30,783 nucleotides of DNA from Prevotella sp. (GTDB lineage: Bacteria; Bacteroidota; Bacteroidia; Bacteroidales; Bacteroidaceae). The notes below the pieces were generated by a model. It was given only the letters and a program-made list of their open reading frames with translations. It was not told the DNA's origin and searched no databases. The DNA is taken from assembly GCA_017430675.1 (NCBI GenBank), contig JAFRMM010000041.1, forward strand, positions 1-30,783, given 5' to 3'. Within the stretch, counting starts at the first letter, position 1. The number at the start of each line of letters is the position of its first letter. This document shows, one piece after another, positions 24,221 to 30,783 of this stretch. The translations under genes were made by a program, and so were the position numbers.

Positions 24221-25363
24221 ATGGTTTATAAAATGAGAGAGAACATGTTTTATCTGTTATGGATAACTGCTCTGTTGTTCGCCTCCCCCGTCAGGGGTGA
24301 GGTCTCTTCGATGGAAATAAAGGCAGACTCATTACAGTTGTTGGTACAGGCTGGCGACAGTTGCATGCGGCAGTATAACACCTTCGAGGCGCTGAAGCAT
24401 TACCAGCAAGCCTTCGACATGGCCGATACCTACGAGGTGCGCACCAAACTGGCTGACTGTTATTATAAGCGTGGCAACTATCGCGAGACAGCCGACCTCC
24501 TGAAACTGGTGCCTGAGGACAGCCTGTCTCACGACGCCTTCCGACAACTGGCCAATAGTTATCAGAAACAGGGCGATACCGACTCCTATATCTATTGGAC
24601 TGAACGACTGACAGAGCACTATCCGATGGACGGTGAGATGGTGGCAGGTCTCACCCTTGCCTATGTTAAGAACAAACAGCCGCAAATAGGCATTATCTGT
24701 GGCATGAAATACAGCCTGAGGGATTCCACGAATATACTCGTGAACAGGGCGCTGGCCGATGCATGGTTCATGAATCGCGACTTCACAGCGGCTGGCAAGT
24801 TATATGATCGGCTGCTGGAGCAGGGCGACTCCACCTTCAATACCTTGTATTCCGCCGGCATGTGCTACTCGCAGATCGAAGATCTAGAGCGTGCCTACCA
24901 TGATCTGCAGTTGGCTTTCCTGATCAGTGGCATGCAGCACTACGGCTGCGCCTACCGTCTTGGTGTGGTCTGCATCGACACGAAGCGCTATCCTGAGGGG
25001 CTCGGCTATCTCGATCTCGCCAAACGGCTGATGCAACCCGACACCACCATCATGAAGGCCATTACGCTTTCGCAGGGCGAGGGCTACTACCTGACACAGC
25101 ATTACGACGAGGCTGTCACGGCATGGAAGGAACATCTCACCTATAACCCGACCTCCATCGCCACCTATTATAATATAGCCAATGCCTACGCCTATCTCCT
25201 CAAAGACGCTGAGCAGGCTGAATCATATTATCGGCAGTTCCTCGACCTCGCCCGCCAGGAGGAGAAACCAACAGACAAACTCAAGCAGATGATCAAGGAT
25301 GCCGAGGACATGATAAAGTCATTCGACCTGAGTAGAAAACTCTCACAACAAAACAAGCAATAA
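24221..25363 (+). CDS. Secreted TPR-repeat protein
   Basis: A 380-residue protein with an N-terminal hydrophobic signal (LLWITALLFASPVRGEV), then almost entirely TPR-like helices: ALKHYQQAFDMADTYEVRTK, KLADCYYKRGNYRETADLL, RQLANSYQKQGDTDSYIYW and, near the end, YYNIANAYAYLLKDAEQAES. TPR proteins act as scaffolds, here probably periplasmic. Its ATG directly follows the stop of the thioredoxin gene, so they likely share a transcript and may share a complex. ATG codons at 24233 and 24245 are alternative starts. A more specific function cannot be given. Confidence 0.8.
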   Translation: MVYKMRENMFYLLWITALLFASPVRGEVSSMEIKADSLQLLVQAGDSCMRQYNTFEALKHYQQAFDMADTYEVRTKLADCYYKRGNYRETADLLKLVPEDSLSHDAFRQLANSYQKQGDTDSYIYWTERLTEHYPMDGEMVAGLTLAYVKNKQPQIGIICGMKYSLRDSTNILVNRALADAWFMNRDFTAAGKLYDRLLEQGDSTFNTLYSAGMCYSQIEDLERAYHDLQLAFLISGMQHYGCAYRLGVVCIDTKRYPEGLGYLDLAKRLMQPDTTIMKAITLSQGEGYYLTQHYDEAVTAWKEHLTYNPTSIATYYNIANAYAYLLKDAEQAESYYRQFLDLARQEEKPTDKLKQMIKDAEDMIKSFDLSRKLSQQNKQ

Positions 25364-25425
25364 ACGAGGTTTCCGATGATATTTTGAATAGTTTAACGGT
25401 CCAAAACGTCATATTTCTGCGAAAT

Positions 25426-25445
25426 GAGCGTATAATAATATAGGA
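25426..25445 (+). promoter_or_regulatory. Upstream motif shared with 22724-22741, copy 2
   Basis: GAGCGTATAATAATATAGGA lies 22 nt before the ATG at 25468. It matches the motif upstream of the 22760 gene apart from one inserted base and two other differences. Both downstream genes encode thioredoxins with the same signal-peptide cassette. Confidence 0.4.
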
Positions 25446-25467
25446 ATAACGAATAAAACAAAGAATC

Positions 25468-26502
25468 ATGAACAAGCAATCCATCATCACTGCACTGTTC
25501 GCCCTTGTCACATTGATGGGCTGGGCTTAGACAAACAACTTCACCATTCATGGTGACTTCTCAAAAGTAGCCGAGGCTATGTCAAAGCAAGGACTTAGTT
25601 TTGATTCCGTTACCCTTGTGAATATCGCAATTCCAGAAGTGATAGCGAAACAATCCATAGAAAATGGCGTGTTCACCATCCAAGGAACGGTTGATAAGCC
25701 ATATTTTGCCCAACTTAATATTGGCATATCCTCTGAGGTCAATGGAGAAACAAAGCGGAAGAATTCCAGAATGCCCATCATCATCGAGCCGGGTGACATA
25801 CAGTTTGATGGTAACGACCGAGTTCCTATCATTCAGGGAACACCTCTTAACAACGTACTGTCTGATGTTACTTCAAAACGTAATGTGCCTGACTTCATCG
25901 AGACCGTCAAAGGGCTTTTTATTCAGCACAAAGACGATGCTGTGGCAATTCCCTTGCTTCTCATGCTGGACGACCACATGACGGAGCCTGACACACTGCT
26001 GGCACTTATCAGCCAGTTAAGCGAGGACGCACAGCAACATCCTTACGTCAAGAAAGTGAAGGAAAAGGCAGAGGCTCTCCTGACCCGACCAAAAGAGGGA
26101 GACATGTTCAAAGACTTCGCTGTGGAGTATGACGGCAAGACCACCCGCCTTAGCGATTACGTGGGACGAGGCAGATATGTGCTTGCTGACTTCTGGGCCT
26201 CATGGTGTGGGCCTTGCCGTCAGGAGATCCCCAACCTCATAGCCCTTTATGAGAAATATAAGGATAAGGAGTTCCTGGTGCTTGGCGTTGCAGTACAAGA
26301 CAAAACCGAAGCCTCATTGAAAGCCATCGAAGAAATGCAGATACCTTATCCGCAAATACTTAACACGCAGAGGATAGCCACCGACCTCTATGGCATTGAT
26401 GCCATCCCCGAGATCATCCTCTTCTCCCCCGACGGTACCATCCTCGCCCGTGGCTTGCACGGTGAGGAATTAAAGAAGAAACTCGCCGGAATCTTCGAGT
26501 AA
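25468..26502 (+). pseudogene. Secreted TlpA-like thioredoxin gene with an in-frame amber codon in the signal peptide
   Basis: From ATG 25468 the frame reads MNKQSIITALFALVTLMGWA, then TAG at 25528-25530, then TNNFTIHGDFSKVAEAMSKQ and an open frame to 26502. The amber codon sits where the 22760 gene has CAG (GWAQ), so one C-to-T change explains it. Downstream are a DUF4369-like domain and a TlpA thioredoxin domain with CGPC (247-250, counting through the stop) in DFWASWCGPCRQEIPNLI, ending in GTILARGLHGEELKKKLAGIFE. The next ATG, 25579, would give a 307-residue protein without a signal peptide, probably trapped in the cytoplasm. The rest of the gene looks intact, so the mutation is recent, suppressed or an assembly error. 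Confidence 0.8.
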
Positions 26503-26565
26503 GTGAGAACTATGCAAACCTAGTGCGAAGAACTAAAAAATGTCCTTAAATAATTCGCAAAACAT

Positions 26566-26596
26566 TTGGTAATTCCAAAGATTATTAATACCTTTG
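26566..26596 (+). promoter_or_regulatory. Canonical Bacteroidetes promoter of the AbiE operon
   Basis: TTG (26566-26568, within TTTGG), exactly 20 nt, then TACCTTTG (26589-26596), 28 nt before the antitoxin ATG. The surroundings are AT-rich. Confidence 0.82.
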
Positions 26597-26624
26597 TAAA
26601 CTGAAAATACAAAATATTACGAAT

Positions 26625-27203
26625 ATGAGTTCACGAATTAGTCTGTTGCAGACCATCTTGACCAGCCCGAGAACGGTCTTTAATGTCCAGTCTCTGATGA
26701 TGTTGACAGGCTGTGACGACAACCAGAGGCTGACTAAGTCGCTTCACTATTATGTGAACGACGGGAAAATACTGAATCCCAGAAGAGGAATATACACCAA
26801 GTTGAAGTATAATGAAAAGGAAATGGCTTGCAGCCTTTTCCGGCCTTCCTACATTTCCCTTGAATATGTGCTGGGACGTGCAGGAGTTGTATTCCAATGG
26901 GACGAGACCATTAGTTGTGTCAGTTATCTTAGCAGACAGGTCGAAATAGCCAACAGACAGTATTTGTTCCGTAAGATAAATCCAGAATTGTGGATTGGCT
27001 TGGAAGGCATTGAGCAGCGAGACAATGTGGCGATAGCATCAGCAGAACGAGCCTTCCTGGACATGGTGTACCTGAGTGCCGGGAATTGCTATTTCGATAA
27101 TCTTCGCCCTCTCTCTATGGCAAAAATTCGTGATCTGTTGCCGCTGTATCGTTCTCCCAAACTTAAAGAAAGAGTGGCCAGACTGATGAGCAACAAACTT
27201 TGA
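26625..27203 (+). CDS. abiEi: AbiEi-type antitoxin / transcriptional regulator
   Basis: A 192-residue protein fitting the type IV antitoxin AbiEi. It has an N-terminal winged-helix region (about 1-50, FNVQSLMMLTGCDDNQRLTK), the segment NPRRGIYTKLKYNEKEMAC, then SYISLEYVLGRAGVVFQWDE and a C-terminal part with VAIASAERAFLDMVYLSAG. AbiEi proteins repress their own promoter and counter the toxin without stable binding. The gene has its own canonical promoter, and the nucleotidyltransferase gene follows after 6 nt. Base composition is more AT-rich than the ara genes, consistent with transfer. The pairing with an AbiEii-type gene makes the call firm. Confidence 0.85.
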   Translation: MSSRISLLQTILTSPRTVFNVQSLMMLTGCDDNQRLTKSLHYYVNDGKILNPRRGIYTKLKYNEKEMACSLFRPSYISLEYVLGRAGVVFQWDETISCVSYLSRQVEIANRQYLFRKINPELWIGLEGIEQRDNVAIASAERAFLDMVYLSAGNCYFDNLRPLSMAKIRDLLPLYRSPKLKERVARLMSNKL

Positions 27204-27209
27204 TAGAAT

Positions 27210-27947
27210 ATGGATAAGCAAAAGCACAAGTTATATATGGCCCAGATATTGAGCCTAATTTACAAAGATAAGGATCTCTGTAACGTATTGGGATTTAAGG
27301 GAGGAACGGCTTTGATGTTCTTTCATAATCTGCCAAGGTTCTCTACGGACCTTGACCTGAATCTGTTAGATGCTACCAAGTTGGATGTCGTATATAGTAA
27401 GGTGCGCAATATCCTACTACGTTTTGGCATTATTGATGATGAAGCCAAGAAACTCTACGGACCTGTCTTAGTTCTGAACTATGAGAAAGATGAGCGGATG
27501 TTGAAGGTTGAGATTTCAACGCGGCAGTATGACAACCACTATGAGACGATGACGCTGGCGGGTACTGACATCAAGGTACTTACCATTCCAGACATGTTTG
27601 CGCACAAATTATGTGCTATGGGTGAAAGACTCTCTCCGCGAGACGTTTTTGATGTCTGGTTTTTCTTGCAGAAGAAACATGCCAATATTAATGAGCATAT
27701 TATTTGGGAAAGAACGGGGAAAACAGTTTCTGACTATGCGTCATGGTGTTCAGAAAGAGTACGAGAAGCCAGCCCTAAGTTGCTGATGCAGGGACTTGGT
27801 GAGGTAATAGACGATACTCGTACCAAGAATTTTGTGAAAACAAAGTTGATAGAAGAAACATCCCAAGCATTAGAACTGTTTGCTGCCTTTCCGCAGATAG
27901 ACAATGGAACAGTTTTTCAGCAAATTCATCAAAAACAAGAAATATGA
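27210..27947 (+). CDS. abiEii: AbiEii/AbiGii-type nucleotidyltransferase toxin
   Basis: A 245-residue protein of the DNA polymerase beta-like nucleotidyltransferase superfamily. The motif KGGTALMFFHNLPRFSTDLD (30-49) carries the GG pair and the metal-binding D47 and D49. Next come MLKVEIS, supplying a likely third acidic residue, and RLSPRDVFDVWFFLQKK, a conserved C-terminal AbiEii segment. AbiEii toxins inhibit growth and have been linked to phage abortive infection; some modify tRNA. All motifs appear intact, so the pair could be active. Its TGA overlaps the ATG of the next thioredoxin gene by 4 nt, an unusual arrangement for a TA operon because it couples an unrelated secreted protein to the toxin gene. 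Confidence 0.88.
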   Translation: MDKQKHKLYMAQILSLIYKDKDLCNVLGFKGGTALMFFHNLPRFSTDLDLNLLDATKLDVVYSKVRNILLRFGIIDDEAKKLYGPVLVLNYEKDERMLKVEISTRQYDNHYETMTLAGTDIKVLTIPDMFAHKLCAMGERLSPRDVFDVWFFLQKKHANINEHIIWERTGKTVSDYASWCSERVREASPKLLMQGLGEVIDDTRTKNFVKTKLIEETSQALELFAAFPQIDNGTVFQQIHQKQEI

Positions 27948-29809
27948 ACAAGAAAACTATCATCATCGCAATGCTGGCGCTGGTTGGAATGACGGCAACG
28001 GCACAGAAAGAAATTGTATGGCAGAACCCGTCAGCCTTTACAGGCGCGAGTAGTGCCGAGTTTAAGGTTACCAAGGTGGAACTGAAAGAAGCGGAGACCG
28101 TACTGCACTTCCGTGCCACCTTCATCCCTCACTATTGGATCAGGTTTGCCAAGGAGTCGTTTCTGCGCACGCCCGACGGAAAAGAGTACATCGTCACGAG
28201 TGGTGCCAAGACCTGCGATCAGGAATCAGACCTGCAACTGGATTCGCTCTTCTGGATGCCCGATAGCGGCGAGGCTGACTTAGCGCTGCACTTCAAGCCC
28301 GTACCACTTGACACCAAGGAGTTGGACTTCTTAGAGGGCTACGACGAAGGGGCCTTCCGCTTCTGGAATATCTGCGACGAGAAGAACAGGAAGGAACTGG
28401 AGATCCCTGCTGAGTGGAAGAACGTGAAGTATGCCAAGGACGAGACACTGCCCGCCGCCAAGATCAATAAGGGTGTGGCCACCATCAAGGTGAAGATGCT
28501 GGGCTATAAGCCTGACATGAAAATGGAGTTCCATGTGGGTGGATTCGTACCCTTGGGATCTACGGAACAGATGGACAAGTCGTTCCCGTTTGCCGATGAT
28601 GGTACGCTGACGGCAGAGATTCCCCTGTGGCTGACCCGTGAGGTGACTGTCGGTGTCGAGGGAATGTCTTACCCCCATATCATGATTGCCCCGGGACAGG
28701 AGACTGCCATTCTGATGAAGGTCACCGATGACCACCGTCCGTTCCTGGCCTTCAAGGGCTTCCTCGCCAAGACCAACATGGACATCGTGAATGCCTACGG
28801 CACGCACAGTTCCTTTACGGATGATGACGAGACTTATCTGAAAGTCAAGGAGTGCAACACACCTGATGAACGGCTGCAGTGTCTGACAGACATCTTCAAC
28901 CAGCGCATTGCCGCTATCAAAAAGACGAGATACACCACTGCGGCTAAAGACCTGCTCTCGATGACAGCAGAAGAGAATTACTTCAGATGGACACATCTGT
29001 TTGCAAGCACTTTCTGCCCGTATCGGGTTGATGCAGACGGAAGAGTGATCAGGACCTACGAGAATTACGAAGAGAACTGGAAGAAATGCATGGACATGCT
29101 TCCCCTTTCCGGAGAGGCCGCCGCTTACAGTTGGAAATACCTGAACGAGCCCGCATCACCATGCAGTCTGGCGTTCTGGTATATGACAATTGACGAGTTT
29201 GACAAGGATGCGAAGGACAAGAATGCCTTTAACGTGGAACTCCGTAGTATTCCATCTGTATTGGGTTCATATGACACCCATAACGCCGATGCGATGCTCA
29301 AGGACTTAACCTTTGAGGATTGCAAGGCCGTGGTCCGGGAGTACCAGGCCGAGCAGAAGCAGATCGCCCAGCAACTGGCCGGTGAGGAGAGCGTGTTCTA
29401 TCAGAAATATGACGACGTGGCTCCTGAGAACATCCTGCAGACCATCCTCGACAAGTATAAGGGCAAAGTGGTGCTCATCGACATCTGGGCCACATGGTGC
29501 GGCCCCTGCCGTTATGGTCACAAGGCCATGGCACCGATGAAGGAACAGATGAAGGGTCAGAACATCCAGTTCGTCTATATCACCTCGCCCTCGTCGCCCC
29601 TATCTGCCTGGCAGGAGATGATCAAGGACATCGACGGCGACCACTACTATCTGACGAAGGAGCAATACAACTACATCCTCAGTAAATACGAGTCTGACGG
29701 CATCCCCACCTACGCCATCTACAACACCCAGGGCGAACAGACCTACAAGAACATCGGCTTCCCGGGGCTTGATCCCATTAAGGATGAAATCAGGAAAGCA
29801 CTGAAATAA
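27944..29809 (+). CDS. Secreted thioredoxin-family protein with N-terminal beta-rich module
   Basis: A 621-residue protein with a signal peptide (MNKKTIIIAMLALVGMTATA). Residues about 24-146 (WIRFAKESFLRTPDGKEYIV, then LDFLEGYDEGAFRFWNICDE) resemble the module found at the C-termini of the 20639 and 22760 proteins, here at the opposite end. A DUF4369-like region follows (about 155-260), then a helical linker. Last comes a TlpA-like thioredoxin domain with CGPC (519-522) in LIDIWATWCGPCRYGHKAMA, ending in GIPTYAIYNTQGEQTYKNIG. It is expected to act in the periplasm. The ATG overlaps the AbiEii stop by 4 nt and has no visible promoter of its own, so it may depend on the AbiE promoter. A long hairpin follows its stop. 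Confidence 0.82.
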   Translation: MNKKTIIIAMLALVGMTATAQKEIVWQNPSAFTGASSAEFKVTKVELKEAETVLHFRATFIPHYWIRFAKESFLRTPDGKEYIVTSGAKTCDQESDLQLDSLFWMPDSGEADLALHFKPVPLDTKELDFLEGYDEGAFRFWNICDEKNRKELEIPAEWKNVKYAKDETLPAAKINKGVATIKVKMLGYKPDMKMEFHVGGFVPLGSTEQMDKSFPFADDGTLTAEIPLWLTREVTVGVEGMSYPHIMIAPGQETAILMKVTDDHRPFLAFKGFLAKTNMDIVNAYGTHSSFTDDDETYLKVKECNTPDERLQCLTDIFNQRIAAIKKTRYTTAAKDLLSMTAEENYFRWTHLFASTFCPYRVDADGRVIRTYENYEENWKKCMDMLPLSGEAAAYSWKYLNEPASPCSLAFWYMTIDEFDKDAKDKNAFNVELRSIPSVLGSYDTHNADAMLKDLTFEDCKAVVREYQAEQKQIAQQLAGEESVFYQKYDDVAPENILQTILDKYKGKVVLIDIWATWCGPCRYGHKAMAPMKEQMKGQNIQFVYITSPSSPLSAWQEMIKDIDGDHYYLTKEQYNYILSKYESDGIPTYAIYNTQGEQTYKNIGFPGLDPIKDEIRKALK

Positions 29810-29810
29810 C

Positions 29811-29897
29811 AGTACTTTTCGGAAATTACTCAATGCTTTAGGAAAATTACTCAATGATTTATTTTTATTACTCATTGAGTATTTTCCGAAAAGCACT
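29811..29897 (+). terminator. Long hairpin with internal direct repeat
   Basis: Arms 29811-29835 and 29873-29897 pair at 23 of 25 positions (AGTACTTTTCGGAAATTACT on the left). The loop holds a second direct copy of GGAAAATTACTCAATG at 29841-29856, which could pair with the right arm instead. It begins right after the thioredoxin stop and probably ends that transcript. Confidence 0.65.
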
Positions 29898-29925
29898 AAG
29901 TATTTGTTTGCTGTCAAAAACATTA

Positions 29926-29959
29926 ATTATTCTGAAAAGCGTGTGTGTTTCAGAATAAT
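29926..29959. promoter_or_regulatory. Inverted repeat abutting the transketolase promoter
   Basis: ATTATTCTGAAA (29926-29937) and TTTCAGAATAAT (29948-29959) form a perfect 12-bp inverted repeat around 10 nt, ending 4 nt before the -7 box. The position suits an operator; no terminator-like T run follows. The arabinose context suggests a sugar regulator, which is inference. Confidence 0.5.
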
Positions 29960-29963
29960 TTCG

Positions 29964-29971
29964 TATCTTTG
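29964..29971 (+). promoter_or_regulatory. -7 promoter box of the transketolase gene
   Basis: TATCTTTG matches TAnnTTTG and lies 38 nt before the ATG at 30010. No clear TTG is seen at -33; that position is occupied by the inverted repeat, as at a regulated promoter. Confidence 0.65.
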
Positions 29972-30009
29972 CAGACATATTTCGTTAATTGTACAATTAA
30001 TTATTCATT

Positions 30010-30783
30010 ATGAACGACAACAAAGTTATGAACATGGCAGCGGATAACATCCGTATCCTTGCTGCTTCGATGGTTGAAAAGGCAAAGTCGGGACACCCCG
30101 GCGGTGCCATGGGTGGTGCTGATTTCATCAACACCCTGTACAGTGAGTTCCTCGTTTATGACCCAGAGAATCCCGCATGGGAGGGTCGCGACCGTTTCTT
30201 CCTCGATCCCGGTCACATGGCTCCGATGCTCTATTCGCAGTTGGCCCTTATCGGCAAGTTCACCCTTGAGGACCTGAAGAACCTGCGCCAGTGGGGCTCC
30301 GTGACGCCCGGTCACCCCGAGCGCGAGATTGAGCGCGGCATCGAGAACACCTCCGGTCCGCTCGGACAGGGCCACTGCTTCGCAGTAGGTGCTGCCATCG
30401 CCGCCAAGTTCCTGAAGGCTCGTCTGGGCAACGTGATGAACCAGACCATCTATGCCTACATCTCCGACGGTGGCGTGCAGGAGGAGATCTCTCAGGGTGC
30501 TGGCCGTATCGCTGGTAACCTGGGTCTCGACAACCTGATCATGTTCTACGACGCCAATGATATCCAACTCTCTACCAAGACCGAGGTGGTGACCTGCGAG
30601 GACACCGCCAAGAAGTACGAGGCATGGGGCTGGTTCGTGCAGAAGATCGACGGTAACGATGTCGATCAGATCCGCGAGGCCATCAAGAAGGCTCAGGCCG
30701 AGAAGGAGCGTCCGAGTCTGATCATCGGTCACTGCGTGATGGGTAAGGGTGCCCGTAAGGCAGACAACAGTTCTTACGAGAGC
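30010..30783 (+). CDS. tkt: Transketolase, N-terminal part (3' truncated by window)
   Basis: 258 codons run to the window edge without a stop. The start MNDNKVMNMAADNIRILAAS leads into KSGHPGGAMGGADF (about 26-39), the thiamine-diphosphate-binding start of transketolases. GHMAPMLYSQLALIG follows, then ENTSGPLGQGHCFAVGAA, and the cofactor and metal region YISDGGVQEEISQG with D153. Transketolase moves two-carbon units between sugar phosphates in the non-oxidative pentose phosphate pathway, handling xylulose 5-phosphate derived from arabinose. In Bacteroides an arabinose-linked transketolase gene lies beside a GH51 gene, as I recall; here they are about 26.7 kb apart. Strong codon bias matches the araB and GH51 genes. 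Confidence 0.93.
   Translation, partial: MNDNKVMNMAADNIRILAASMVEKAKSGHPGGAMGGADFINTLYSEFLVYDPENPAWEGRDRFFLDPGHMAPMLYSQLALIGKFTLEDLKNLRQWGSVTPGHPEREIERGIENTSGPLGQGHCFAVGAAIAAKFLKARLGNVMNQTIYAYISDGGVQEEISQGAGRIAGNLGLDNLIMFYDANDIQLSTKTEVVTCEDTAKKYEAWGWFVQKIDGNDVDQIREAIKKAQAEKERPSLIIGHCVMGKGARKADNSSYES

Noticed and set aside
25528..25530. Alternative genetic code with TAG read as an amino acid
   Set aside because: I saw no other internal TAG needing readthrough in the window, and the receptor 3 gene appears to end with TAG as a normal stop.
28331..28996. Minus-strand open frame of 221 codons
   Set aside because: It lies inside the thioredoxin-family gene at 27944 and shows no motif of its own.
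30001..30732. Minus-strand open frame of 243 codons
   Set aside because: It is antisense to the clearly recognisable transketolase; the openness again reflects codon bias.

Overview
The window looks like a chromosome segment of a Prevotella-like member of the Bacteroidales. Evidence: promoters of the Bacteroidetes type (TTG, about 20 nt, TAnnTTTG), ECF sigma factors paired with membrane anti-sigma factors and TonB-dependent-type outer-membrane receptors, DUF4369/TlpA-like secreted thioredoxins, lipoproteins, and an arabinose gene order resembling that of Bacteroides. Family assignments come from reading translated sequence and motifs; no database search was possible.

Layout. (1) 1-3320: end of an L-arabinose operon (araA C-terminus, araB-type FGGY kinase, secreted GH51 arabinofuranosidase), closed by a perfect 13-bp-stem terminator. 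(2) 3465-18734: three successive signalling triads, each ECF sigma factor, short FecR-like anti-sigma factor and TonB-dependent-type receptor, on the + strand. A membrane-anchored MutS-like ATPase and a decayed vapBC-like module lie between triads 1 and 2. A fucosyltransferase-like glycosyltransferase gene trails triad 2, followed by a gene-free stretch with two identical 33-nt palindromic repeats. (3) 18815-29809: a minus-strand transmembrane TPR regulator diverges from a run of secreted proteins: a propeller-thioredoxin lipoprotein, a DUF4369-like thioredoxin, a TPR protein, a thioredoxin gene with an amber codon in its signal peptide, an AbiE-type toxin-antitoxin pair, and a further thioredoxin gene overlapping the toxin gene. 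(4) 30010-30783: start of a transketolase gene, cut by the window edge. Arabinose catabolism feeds the pentose phosphate pathway, so the ara genes and transketolase are probably the old neighbours and regions 2 and 3 accessory material between them.

How the parts may work together. In each triad the receptor carries an N-terminal STN-like signalling domain and the anti-sigma factor a periplasmic domain of apparently the same fold, so ligand binding at the outer membrane could be relayed to the sigma factor. The receptors have similar front ends but diverging barrels, which suggests duplication with a shared relay and different ligands. The thioredoxin region shares a repeated C-terminal module, a recurring signal-peptide cassette and a common upstream motif, pointing to local duplication and shuffling. 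Both toxin-antitoxin modules adjoin copies of that signal-peptide cassette.

No rRNA, tRNA, CRISPR array, transposase, integrase or SusD-type gene was recognised.
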